Shown here piece after piece: positions 8,041 to 14,882 of a stretch of DNA of 15,017 nt. Position numbers and translations under genes: made by a program. The notes beneath the pieces were generated by a model that saw only the letters and a program-made list of their open reading frames with translations, was not told the origin of the DNA and made no database searches. Positions within the stretch are counted from its first letter, which is position 1, and each line of letters begins with the position of its first letter. The DNA comes from CAYGZC01 sp964354225 (GTDB taxonomy: Bacteria; Bacteroidota; Ignavibacteria; UBA10030; SZUA-254): NCBI GenBank assembly GCA_964354225.1, contig CAYGZC010000016.1, positions 1-15,017 on the forward strand. The letters run 5' to 3'.

Positions 8041-9042
8041 ATGACCAAACTTGTTGAATGTGTTCCAAACTTTAGTGAAGGACGGGATACAAAAATCATT
8101 GATGCGATTGTCGAGAGTATCAAGCGCGTCAACAATGTGAAGCTGTTAAGTGTTGAGCCAGATAAGGATTACAACCGCTGTGTTGTCACGTTTGTTGGTG
8201 AGCCGGATGCAGTGAAAGAGGCAGCATTCCAGGCAACCAAGACTTCGGCAGACTTGATAGATATGACGACTCACAAAGGTGAGCATCCACGTCTTGGAGC
8301 AACAGACGTTGTTCCCTTCGTTCCCATCACTGGGTTTACGATGCAGGATTGTGTACAATTGGCTAATGCTTATGGGAAGCGTGTATCTGAAGAATTACAT
8401 ATTCCGATTTACCTTTATGAAGAAGCTGCATGTACACCTGAGCGAAAAAATTTAGCTAATATACGAAAAGGGGAGTATGAGGGACTTCCCGAGAAACTCA
8501 AAGACCCTGCATGGAAACCTGATTATGGAGTGCCAGTTTTCAATGTAAAGTCGGGTGCGACGGTAACTGGTGCTCGGATGTTTCTCATTGCATACAATGT
8601 GAACCTAACTACGAACAATAAAGAACATGCACACGAAATTGCACTGCGGATACGTGAAAGTGGACGAAACATCAAAGATCATGCAGGGAAAAGTGTAAAA
8701 ATCCCGGGATCACTTAAGGCGGTGAAGGCGATGGGTGTTCTTCTTGAGCGCTTCGATATTGCCCAGGTTTCCATTAATCTCACTGACTTTAATATTACAC
8801 CACCGCACGTTGCTTTCGAAGAGGTTCGAAAAGAAGCTCAAAAGCTAGGCATCAATGTTACAGGCAGTGAAGTTGTCGGACTTATTCCTAAAGAAGCATT
8901 AATAATGGCGGGAAAGTTTTACGTCGAGGATATTCACAATGTTAAAGAAGAACAATACATTGCCCGTGCGGTTGAAGCGCTTGGCTTAAGTCAGCTTGAA
9001 CCGTTTAATCCAAAAAAGAAAATAATTGAGTATATGATATAA
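8041..9042 (+). CDS. ftcD: Glutamate formimidoyltransferase
   Basis: Transfers the formimino group from N-formimino-glutamate to tetrahydrofolate. The product is 333 aa, equivalent to the transferase half of the bifunctional animal FTCD. Seen: the family N-terminus LVECVPNFSEGRD at 4-16, VEPDKDYNRCVVTFVG near 38-53, and THKGEHPRLGATDVVPFVP near 77-95, with H82 at the position of the catalytic histidine of porcine FTCD. ATG 8041 is chosen over TTG 8035 because it gives the family-typical start; no Shine-Dalgarno is visible. It lies 64 nt after hutI. Inferred alternative: glycine formimidoyltransferase, as in anaerobic purine fermentation, which sequence reading alone cannot exclude. Confidence 0.93.
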   Translation: MTKLVECVPNFSEGRDTKIIDAIVESIKRVNNVKLLSVEPDKDYNRCVVTFVGEPDAVKEAAFQATKTSADLIDMTTHKGEHPRLGATDVVPFVPITGFTMQDCVQLANAYGKRVSEELHIPIYLYEEAACTPERKNLANIRKGEYEGLPEKLKDPAWKPDYGVPVFNVKSGATVTGARMFLIAYNVNLTTNNKEHAHEIALRIRESGRNIKDHAGKSVKIPGSLKAVKAMGVLLERFDIAQVSINLTDFNITPPHVAFEEVRKEAQKLGINVTGSEVVGLIPKEALIMAGKFYVEDIHNVKEEQYIARAVEALGLSQLEPFNPKKKIIEYMI

Positions 9043-9083
9043 CCCGCTGCTTGTTCCGATCCAAACAAGACGGCAACAACATC

Positions 9084-9104
9084 CCTTTCTCGAAACCGAG
9101 AAGG
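9084..9104 (+). other. Hairpin between ftcD and fchA
   Basis: CCTTTCTCG, loop AAAC, then CGAGAAGG can form an 8-bp stem with one bulged T in the ftcD-fchA leader, about 35 nt before the fchA start. It has no T-tract, so it is not an intrinsic terminator. It may mark RNA processing or be incidental. Confidence 0.4.
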
Positions 9105-9138
9105 ATTATAGAGCGAGGGTCCAAAGGAGAAAAATATT

Positions 9139-9768
9139 ATGTTAACAGAAAAAACAATATCAAAGTTTCTTGATGAACTTGCATCAAATTCACCGGCACC
9201 TGGAGGCGGCAGCGTTGCCGCATTCTCCGGCTCGCTTGGTGCAGCTTTAACATCCATGGTTTGTAACTTAACCATAGGCAAGAAGAAATATCTTGATGTT
9301 GGGCTGGAGATGAAAAACATTCTTGCTAAAGCTGAAGAATTGAGGAAAACATTTACTTTGCTTATCGATCAGGACACTGAGGCATTTAATAAAGTGATGG
9401 AAGCATATAGCTTTCCTAAGGAAACGGATGATCAAAAAGCATTACGCAGTGCAGCAATTCAAGCAGCGACCAAAGAAGCAGCACTTGTACCGCTGAGAGT
9501 GATGAAGCATGTCATCGATGGATTGGCGCTGGTTAAGGTTGTAGCTGAAAAGGGTAATGCAAACTCAATTAGTGATGCAGGTGTGAGCGCGCTGATGCTG
9601 CACGCCGCCGCCGAAAGCGCTACGCTCAACGTTCAGATCAATCTTAACATAATAACCGATCAGGAATTTGTTGGATGGCATGGGGATGAGGTTATTTCAC
9701 TTCAACGAACCTGCAAAGTTCAAGTTGAGGAAATACTTCAAATCGTAAAAGAAAAGATTAAACAATAA
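9139..9768 (+). CDS. fchA: Formimidoyltetrahydrofolate cyclodeaminase
   Basis: Converts 5-formimidoyl-THF to 5,10-methenyl-THF and ammonia, completing recovery of the one-carbon unit released by FtcD. The product is 209 aa, the usual size of the stand-alone all-helical cyclodeaminase. Seen: FLDELASNSPAPGGGSVAA at 10-28, the family signature, followed by SGSLGAALTSMVCNLT; a central region with Ala-rich helices; and the DAGVSALMLHAAAESATLNV stretch near 147-166. The start is ATG 9139, with AAAGGAGA at 9123-9130 ending 8 nt before it, the best Shine-Dalgarno in this operon. It is last in the hutI-ftcD-fchA operon. The 105 nt downstream, converging on the metallophosphoesterase gene, show only short stems and no clear terminator. 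Confidence 0.93.
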   Translation: MLTEKTISKFLDELASNSPAPGGGSVAAFSGSLGAALTSMVCNLTIGKKKYLDVGLEMKNILAKAEELRKTFTLLIDQDTEAFNKVMEAYSFPKETDDQKALRSAAIQAATKEAALVPLRVMKHVIDGLALVKVVAEKGNANSISDAGVSALMLHAAAESATLNVQINLNIITDQEFVGWHGDEVISLQRTCKVQVEEILQIVKEKIKQ

Positions 9769-9873
9769 CTCTGAAGTAAAAAAGATGTTTAGTGGAACAA
9801 AAGACGAGCCATAAAGCTCACCTTTCAGGTATAAATTGTCTAAAATCTGCCAGAACGTAAGTTTGTGAAAGAA

Positions 9874-10575
9874 TTATCTACCAATGAGGATTCGTTCGGC
9901 AAGGGGTTGCGGCAATCCCGCCTTCCGTATTTTATCAGAAGCAGTTTTCACATCGTACTCTGCACGGATATTTTCGTACATCCATGTATCTGTATCAAAA
10001 ATGCCAAAGCTTAGTTTCCAATTGAGATCGCGCGGTTGTCCTACGCTTCCAACATTAATGATGAATCTTTTACCACGAACAACTTCCCGTGCCCAGTAAT
10101 CTTCTGAAAATATTACAGGTGAGTGCGAATGTCCGATGAAGCAAATTGGTTGGGTAAAAAAGTCGAAATTAAATTGTGCTTCTGATGGTGAGAGAATATA
10201 ATGCCATTCTTCCGGCTGATATGGTGACGAGTGTGTGAAAAGCAATCCATTTAGTCCTAATTTATTTGGCAGTCCGCGTATAAATTCTTTGTTTGACTCT
10301 GTTAATTGTTTGCTCGTCCACATGACGGCATTTCGGGCATATGGATTGAAATCTTCTATCTGCTTCAAGGATGTTGCTGCTTCATCGTGGTTACCAAGCA
10401 AAATTTTTGAGGTCGCTTGTCGAACGAGGTCGATGCACTCATTAGGGTTTGCCCCGTATCCTATAATATCTCCGAGACAAACAATTTCGTTAATATTTTT
10501 TTGTTTGATTAACTGAAGGGTTTTATCCAGTGCCTCAAGGTTTGAATGAATATCTGAAATAATTGCAATACGCAT
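9874..10575 (-). CDS. Calcineurin-like metallophosphoesterase
   Basis: Predicted cytosolic dinuclear-metal phosphoesterase, 233 aa, of the small YfcE/Metallophos_2-like type. Seen: the full ligand set in order: SDIHSN (D8, H10), CLGDIIGYG (D36), LLGNHDEAA (N62, H63), FTHSSP (H115) and FIGHSHSP (H149, H151). There is no signal peptide. The start is ATG 10575, five nucleotides after the upstream stop, so it is the third gene of the TPR operon. Known: this family includes phosphodiesterases and phosphoprotein or Ap4A phosphatases, and the motifs do not decide the substrate. The partner genes encode exported proteins and also do not reveal it. Confidence 0.88.
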   Translation of the reverse strand: MRIAIISDIHSNLEALDKTLQLIKQKNINEIVCLGDIIGYGANPNECIDLVRQATSKILLGNHDEAATSLKQIEDFNPYARNAVMWTSKQLTESNKEFIRGLPNKLGLNGLLFTHSSPYQPEEWHYILSPSEAQFNFDFFTQPICFIGHSHSPVIFSEDYWAREVVRGKRFIINVGSVGQPRDLNWKLSFGIFDTDTWMYENIRAEYDVKTASDKIRKAGLPQPLAERILIGR

Positions 10576-10580
10576 AACGA

Positions 10581-11909
10581 TTATGTCTTCTGTTGTTTCT
10601 TCTTTGCTGCAGGGAAAAGAATGTTGTTAAGAATCAGCCGATAGCCGGGAGAATTTTTATGTAAGTTCAAATCAGTGGGCGGATCGCCGACAGCGTGCTG
10701 GTAGTCTTCCGGATCATGACCTCCATAGAATGTAAATGTGCCCCGACCATAATTTCCGTGGATGTACCGCACTTCCTCGGTGCCTTCTTTCTCTGCAAGT
10801 ATAGTAATATTTTTTTTGATCAAGCTCTTCTTGAAATTCGTTGTTTGCCCCATGAAACCTTTAATGATGTTCGCATGATCCTGAGTCAGCATTGTTGGGA
10901 CCGGGTCGTACTTCGCCGAGAATTCAAAGAGTGTGAAATAATCGGTTTCTGGATTTGATACTGCCGGGGCGATTGGGCTTGGCGGAATATCGATATCAGA
11001 ATATTCATATACCAATGGATTTTTTTCCAATGTAAAATTATCGAACGCAAGACACTTCGAATAATCTAATTTTTTCTGTGCGCCTGGGTCTGGAGGGTCG
11101 CCATCATACATAATATCGCACATATCGGTGTTTTCTGCTGCAAGTGCAACGTCGAATGCATCTGTTGCCGAGCACATCGCAAACATAAATCCACCTGCTG
11201 CAATATAATCTTTTATTTTACGTGCAACCGCTTTCTTCATCTCGGAAACTTTCTTGAAGCCGAGCTTCTTCGCTTCCTTCTCATACATTGTTTGCTGTGC
11301 AATGTACCAGGGGGTTGCCGCAAATTGTGCATAGAATTTTCCGTACTGCCCAGTGAAGTCTTCATGGTGGAGATGAAGCCAGTCGTACGTGAGAAGTTTA
11401 TTCTGCAGAACTTCGTCATCCCAAACTTTTTCATATGGAATTTCAGCAAACTCCATCGCAAGCGTTACAGCATCATCCCATGGAAGAAAGTTTGGCGGTA
11501 CGTAGACTGCAATCTTAGGAGCTTTCTCTAATCGAACCACATCCATGTTGTTATTCTCATTCTGAATGTCGGAGTAAATCTGTGCAGATTGTGAGCCGGT
11601 TAGCTCCTCAAAAAATACTCCGCGGATTCTACACTCCTTTGTAACAATATCATAATTATCGAGCATGAAAGAGCCAGCGCGATAATTCAGCAGCCAGTCA
11701 ACGTCTAAGTTTTTTGTCAATGCCCAGTACGCAATCCCGTATGCTTTAAGATGATCTGTTTGCTTCAAATCCATCGGAATGAGAATTTTCTGAGCGAAAA
11801 GTGAGGAGCTTGGAATGAAGATCAATATGAAAAGAGTTATCAGTGCCGACTGCCAAGTTCTGCGAGATAATCTGCTATCCCAAAACCGAAATCTGAAATC
11901 TGTAATCAA
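10581..11909 (-). CDS. Exported protein with possible amidotransferase-like fold
   Basis: 442 aa with an N-terminal signal peptide: basic SRLSRRTWQ, a hydrophobic core ALITLFILIFI, then SSSLFAQ with likely cleavage after Q40. The mature part begins KILIPMDLKQTDHLKAYG. I recall Bacteroidota proteins with this opening and LLNYRAGSF being labelled 'asparagine synthetase B'. That label looks wrong: I see neither an N-terminal catalytic Cys nor a PP-loop. Instead AGGFMFAMCSATDAFD at 238-253 resembles a glutamine-amidotransferase nucleophile elbow (C246), and FYGGHDPEDYQH at 395-406 could supply the histidine; that fold assignment is inference. The start is TTG 11909, overlapping the TPR gene stop as TTGA. 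No ATG precedes the signal core in frame. The first codons lie in a small repeat (11889-11902). The function is unknown. Confidence 0.8.
   Translation of the reverse strand: MITDFRFRFWDSRLSRRTWQSALITLFILIFIPSSSLFAQKILIPMDLKQTDHLKAYGIAYWALTKNLDVDWLLNYRAGSFMLDNYDIVTKECRIRGVFFEELTGSQSAQIYSDIQNENNNMDVVRLEKAPKIAVYVPPNFLPWDDAVTLAMEFAEIPYEKVWDDEVLQNKLLTYDWLHLHHEDFTGQYGKFYAQFAATPWYIAQQTMYEKEAKKLGFKKVSEMKKAVARKIKDYIAAGGFMFAMCSATDAFDVALAAENTDMCDIMYDGDPPDPGAQKKLDYSKCLAFDNFTLEKNPLVYEYSDIDIPPSPIAPAVSNPETDYFTLFEFSAKYDPVPTMLTQDHANIIKGFMGQTTNFKKSLIKKNITILAEKEGTEEVRYIHGNYGRGTFTFYGGHDPEDYQHAVGDPPTDLNLHKNSPGYRLILNNILFPAAKKKQQKT
11889..11902. repeat. 7-bp tandem repeat at the start of the exported-protein gene
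   Basis: On the minus strand CAGATTT occurs twice in a row, flanked by GATTA upstream and CGGTTTTGGGAT downstream. It encodes residues DFRFRF right after the TTG start. The style resembles the GATTTGAGATTTGG repeat at 2520-2551 and the AGTTTCAAGTTTGG at 6601-6614. Confidence 0.6.
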
Positions 11910-13789
11910 ATATTATCTCCCCTTAACTCCCGTATTCTCCGGCGCACTTCATTGACGAAAATAGAGCTAGGATATTTTTCCAAAAGCTGTTGGTAAGTTT
12001 CGATAGCTTTGTCTTTATCCTTTATGCCAAGCTGGTAAACTTGTCCCATTTTCATTAAGGTGCGGTCAAGGAAAATACTTTCCGGGTAATCCGTTGCCAT
12101 TCGTCCGTACGAAGCAACTGCATCAACATATCGCCCCATCTGTGTGAGAAGATCGCCGATACTGATCAGAGCTTCATCAACGATATCTGTCTTCGGAAAT
12201 TTCTTCACGAGCGATTCAAATATAACAAGTGCATCTGTTAGTTTATGCTGACGTTTTAAAAGATCAGCTCGTGCAAATTCCTTCAATGCTGCGTCGGTTG
12301 GTTGAAGGTTTTCTTGTATGAATATTTTTAGCCCAATCGCGTCGTTAGCAACATCGGAAATAGGATTATTCGTCAATGCGCCAAGTTTTTTTAGGGCATC
12401 TTCAAATTTTTGATTAAAGTAATCAAGCTCTGCCAGTCGCAATGCCGCTGTTTCTTTTTGTTGATTTACTGTATAGCTAATTTCGGTAAGCGACTTGTAC
12501 CGTGCTTCTGCTTGGCTCAGATTGCCGGCGGCCAGATAAACATCGCCGAGGCATAACTTGCTCTCCATAGTAACAGAAGCGAAGCGTGCGTAGCTTTTTT
12601 CTATTGCTTCAAGCGCTGAACGAGCACCATCAAGATCGAGAAATTTATCTCGTTTGATTAAAGCAATTCGATGAAGAGAGCGTGCGGCAATTTCTGTGTT
12701 TGGATATTCCGCTTCAACACGCTGGTAAGCTTCAACAGCACTTACATATGGAGATTGCGATTCTGAGTTGGTATTTGAAGGAAATGGATTTCTTAAATCA
12801 AATAATTTTAATGTATCGCTCAGCTCATCTGCTTCCTCGAGAGATCGTGCATAACCGAATTTTGCCATTGCTAGCTGCTCGAATTTTGGATGTTTGCTCA
12901 TAATATCTTGATATGCCCTTTTTGCCGCCGAAAATGCTTTTTCTCGGAATGCCTGCTCTCCAAAATTAAAAAGCTCTCGACCACCAGCGCTCATTTTCTC
13001 ATCGATAAACTTGTACACGCTGTAAGCGTTGTCAAAACGTTTGCCTTCCATATAGAGCCAAGCTAGAAGCCGATGAAATGAAACATTATCTATTTCAGTT
13101 TTAACAACATCTTCCACATTTGAAGTGGCAGCCGAAAGTCCATCAGCTCGCCCGGTATAACTTGATATACTTGATTGCACGAAACCGATTTGCGTCGGAT
13201 TTTGACGCAGCATATTGAGATACTCACGTGTGGCATCTGCATAGTTCAACATTACGCTGTACATGTATGCGATGTCGGAGGTGAAGAGTGTTGGATTGTT
13301 GCACGCGGTGCGTCCGCGCTTATAAAGCTCGATTGTTTTATCAAACAACCTGCCTTGCACCATTGCAGAGCCAACAATACGATAGGTTATTTCATTCTTC
13401 GGATCAATTATAATTGCCTGTTCCCAAATCTTGAAAGCGTTCGATTCGTCTGATTTCAAAATGTAGATAGTGCCAAGCTGTGCAAGAAGTCCGATATCGT
13501 TTGGTGTTTTCCGAAGCCGAAGCTGCATTAAGATAATAGCGTTATCATAACGTTTGAGCTGAAGGTAGTTGCGCTTTAGCGCATCGAAAATAAAATAATT
13601 ATTGGAATCTTTTGAGTAAGCCTCTTTGTAGAGTTTTACCGCTGTTTCCAGATCCCCCGCCCGCTCGTAGCTCTCAGCAAGCTTGATTTTGATATCGGAT
13701 GGACGGTTCTGCGCATGAATAAGAAAATGAAAACCCCAAATGCACGATATAAAAAGGAAAATTTTCTGTATCTGACCAATGTAAACCAT
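11906..13789 (-). CDS. Exported tetratricopeptide-repeat protein
   Basis: 627 aa from ATG 13789. This start is chosen because MVYIGQIQKIFLFISCIWGFHFLIHAQ makes a proper signal peptide. The open frame reaches back to 13912, but those extra 41 codons are AT-rich, overlap the sRNA promoter and would bury the signal. The mature protein is almost all TPR-like helix pairs: LAESYERAGDLETAVKLYKEAYS, AFKIWEQAIIIDP, KTIELYKRG, then a second set, AFSAAKRAYQDIMSKHP, AVEAYQRVEAEYP, ALVIFESLVKKFPKTD and KAIETYQQLLEKYP. The final repeats resemble YbgF/BamD-type periplasmic TPRs. Likely a periplasmic scaffold or envelope-assembly factor (inference). It is first in the operon, and its stop overlaps the next gene by four bases. 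Confidence 0.87.
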   Translation of the reverse strand: MVYIGQIQKIFLFISCIWGFHFLIHAQNRPSDIKIKLAESYERAGDLETAVKLYKEAYSKDSNNYFIFDALKRNYLQLKRYDNAIILMQLRLRKTPNDIGLLAQLGTIYILKSDESNAFKIWEQAIIIDPKNEITYRIVGSAMVQGRLFDKTIELYKRGRTACNNPTLFTSDIAYMYSVMLNYADATREYLNMLRQNPTQIGFVQSSISSYTGRADGLSAATSNVEDVVKTEIDNVSFHRLLAWLYMEGKRFDNAYSVYKFIDEKMSAGGRELFNFGEQAFREKAFSAAKRAYQDIMSKHPKFEQLAMAKFGYARSLEEADELSDTLKLFDLRNPFPSNTNSESQSPYVSAVEAYQRVEAEYPNTEIAARSLHRIALIKRDKFLDLDGARSALEAIEKSYARFASVTMESKLCLGDVYLAAGNLSQAEARYKSLTEISYTVNQQKETAALRLAELDYFNQKFEDALKKLGALTNNPISDVANDAIGLKIFIQENLQPTDAALKEFARADLLKRQHKLTDALVIFESLVKKFPKTDIVDEALISIGDLLTQMGRYVDAVASYGRMATDYPESIFLDRTLMKMGQVYQLGIKDKDKAIETYQQLLEKYPSSIFVNEVRRRIRELRGDNI

Positions 13790-13888
13790 GGTAATAAATA
13801 TAACAAAATTTATATAGAGATGGTTTGAAATTAATTTAAATGTTATTTGTTGATGCCGACTTTTTGTCATCAGGAAAATCGTAGATAA

Positions 13889-13907
13889 AATCAGGGAATT
13901 CCCTATT
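13889..13907. promoter_or_regulatory. Palindromic operator-like site, copy 1
   Basis: AATCAGGGAATTCCCTATT has a perfect 12-bp palindromic core, AGGGAATTCCCT. It ends on the first two bases of the -35 box TTGACA. An additional half-site, ATCAGG, lies at 13869-13874. A second copy stands in the identical register at 14691-14709. Activator binding next to -35 (LuxR/NarL-like geometry) or repression are both possible; the protein is unknown. Confidence 0.6.
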
Positions 13908-13934
13908 GACAATGCATTTAAGTTATTGTATCAT
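13906..13934 (+). promoter_or_regulatory. Near-consensus sigma70 promoter of the sRNA
   Basis: TTGACA (13906-13911), a spacer of exactly 17 bp and TATCAT (13929-13934). Predicted start near 13941. On the opposite strand TTGTCA (13912-13907), a 17-bp spacer and TTTATC (13889-13884) could weakly serve the TPR operon, with the palindrome inside the spacer. Confidence 0.75.
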
Positions 13935-13940
13935 GCATTT

Positions 13941-14030
13941 GTACGGTGCTGGCATCGTAACTTGGTACGAGTATGTTATCGTATCTTGGGGTACCCTGCC
14001 GTGGTGTATTACGATGGCAGGGTTTTTTTT
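13941..14030 (+). ncRNA. Candidate small structured RNA, about 90 nt
   Basis: Bounded by a near-consensus promoter and an intrinsic terminator, with no convincing coding frame between them. Seen: hairpin 1 at 13942-13959 (TACGGTG, loop CTGG, CATCGTA; 7 bp with one G-U); hairpin 2 at 13964-13985 (GGTACGA, 8-nt loop, TCGTATC; 7 bp with one G-U); then the terminator hairpin at 13993-14023 and eight Ts. GGTAC at 13964 could alternatively pair with GTACC at 13991-13995, suggesting a possible structural switch. It does not match 6S, tmRNA, SRP, RNase P or a riboswitch class I know. A regulatory trans-acting RNA is the simplest reading; an attenuated leader whose downstream gene has been lost is the alternative. 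Confidence 0.6.
13993..14030 (+). terminator. Strong intrinsic terminator of the sRNA
   Basis: ACCCTGCC (13993-14000) pairs perfectly with GGCAGGGT (14016-14023), with two more possible inner pairs (GT with AC), and is followed by a run of eight Ts (14023-14030). It is oriented on the plus strand. Confidence 0.9.
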
Positions 14031-14169
14031 GAGTTATGATGGCTTAACAATAAAATTAATCCTCACCTTTCGTGAATAATAAAAATACCTGATAAAGCGC
14101 CCAGAGGGAAGTTGAACCATGGGATCTTGTAAACGATAAAAATTGAATCCGGCGACTACCTAAACATTG

Positions 14170-14253
14170 TGCCGGAGAGGAGACTTGAACTCCTACAGCC
14201 GTACGGCTACATGACCCTGAATCATGCGTGTCTGCCAATTTCACCACTCCGGC
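14170..14253 (-). tRNA. tRNA-Leu (anticodon CAG)
   Basis: 84 nt, class II tRNA. Seen on the minus strand: acceptor GCCGGAG pairs with CTCCGGC plus discriminator A; D-arm GTGAAATTGGCAGAC; anticodon stem CATGA/TCATG with loop TTCAGGG, giving anticodon CAG; a long variable arm with GCCG-TA-CGGC; and T-arm AGGAG/CTCCT with loop TTCAAGT. CCA is not encoded. A bulged GC-rich hairpin (14264-14282) lies just upstream of the 5' end. I found no convincing tRNA promoter with standard spacing. Confidence 0.96.
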
Positions 14254-14690
14254 ATTGTATTCGGTGGGCAGGTCTGCCACCAAAGCCATTGAGTTTGTAT
14301 AAAAAATTTCTCTTGATACAAGCTTGCCACAAAATCGTTACACGAAAACTCAAATAACTAAAGAGATTTTCGAGTCTTATTCAACAAAAATTGAATAAAG
14401 TATCAAGGAAACCAACTTATAATATGATCTCAATTGCTTCGGAACAAATTCCGCCATCTGAGCTACTTAATATTTCGTTATCAATTTACCAATTTCCATT
14501 TTGTTATCCAAAGATCTCTAAAAGTTCAGCAACCTCTTTTTCTTTGGTCTCGTTTTGATGCTCCAGCAGTCCAATCCCAATATTCTATACACGTTTTGGA
14601 GATATCAGTGCAACGTTGGAGAAATTGATTACCATTAAAAGGGGCTATTTTCCCGTTTATTTGATAGGTACTTCGAAAAACCTGATATAA
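14254..14690. other. AT-rich non-coding stretch, no gene recognised
   Basis: This gap of more than 400 bp shows no convincing coding frame on either strand. It contains a GC-rich hairpin (GGTGG and CCACC arms, 14264-14282) and an AT-rich perfect 8-bp hairpin (TTATTCAA and TTGAATAA arms, 14377-14398). Minus-strand fragments around 14510-14620 read like a broken peptide with several stops, possibly a decayed gene, but I could not assign it. Confidence 0.5.
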
Positions 14691-14709
14691 AATCAGGGAT
14701 TCCCTGATT
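14691..14709. promoter_or_regulatory. Palindromic operator-like site, copy 2
   Basis: AATCAGGGATTCCCTGATT is a perfect palindrome, 9-bp arms around one central T. It overlaps the first two bases of the -35 box at 14708, the same offset as copy 1. An extra inverted half-site, CCTGAT, is at 14681-14686. The bases just upstream (ATAAAATCAGGGA) and downstream (ATTGAC) are also shared with copy 1. Confidence 0.65.
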
Positions 14710-14736
14710 GACTTTTGCTTGATATTTATTTAATTT
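14708..14736 (+). promoter_or_regulatory. Candidate promoter for the exported-protein gene
   Basis: TTGACT (14708-14713), a spacer of exactly 17 bp and TAATTT (14731-14736), with a predicted start near 14743. The leader to the next start codon would be about 140 nt. Within it CCCAAT (14753-14758) can pair with ATTGGG (14837-14842), and CCAAT with ATTGG closer by, so some leader structure is possible. Confidence 0.5.
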
Positions 14737-14882
14737 TAGTATGAAAAGGCAGCCCAATCGAAAGTTCATATTGGATACTAAGTGTAAACCACTATGTGAT
14801 GCTGGACTATCATTGGATGGACCTGAATTTATTTGAATTGGGATAAAAATTATAGATGATGGAATAATAAGAGGATATATTT

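Noticed and set aside
9820..9873. Possible bidirectional terminator between fchA and the phosphoesterase
   Set aside because: Only 4-bp stems (GAGC/GCTC, ACCT/AGGT) and no T-run were found.
13790..13912. 41-codon N-terminal extension of the TPR protein
   Set aside because: It is AT-rich, overlaps the palindrome and the opposite promoter, and places a clear signal peptide internally; ATG 13789 fits better.
13912..14090. Plus-strand open frame running through the sRNA
   Set aside because: Its ATG codons lie in the promoter spacer and -10 box, the composition is unusual (many Trp), and it crosses an intrinsic terminator. An open frame of this length can arise by chance.
14056..14289. 77-codon minus-strand frame containing AGVVKLADTHDSGSCSRTAVGVQVSSPA
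   Set aside because: This is the familiar translation of a tRNA-Leu gene; the tRNA at 14170-14253 explains it.
14377..14398. Perfect 8-bp AT hairpin as terminator
   Set aside because: No T-tract follows on either strand and the stem is A/T only.
14440..14470. CCGCCATCTGAGCTACTT, resembling part of a tRNA D-arm on the minus strand
   Set aside because: No matching acceptor, anticodon or T-arm can be folded around it.
14434..14628. 64-codon plus-strand frame
   Set aside because: No recognisable motifs, no Shine-Dalgarno, and biased Phe/Ser content of AT-rich non-coding DNA.
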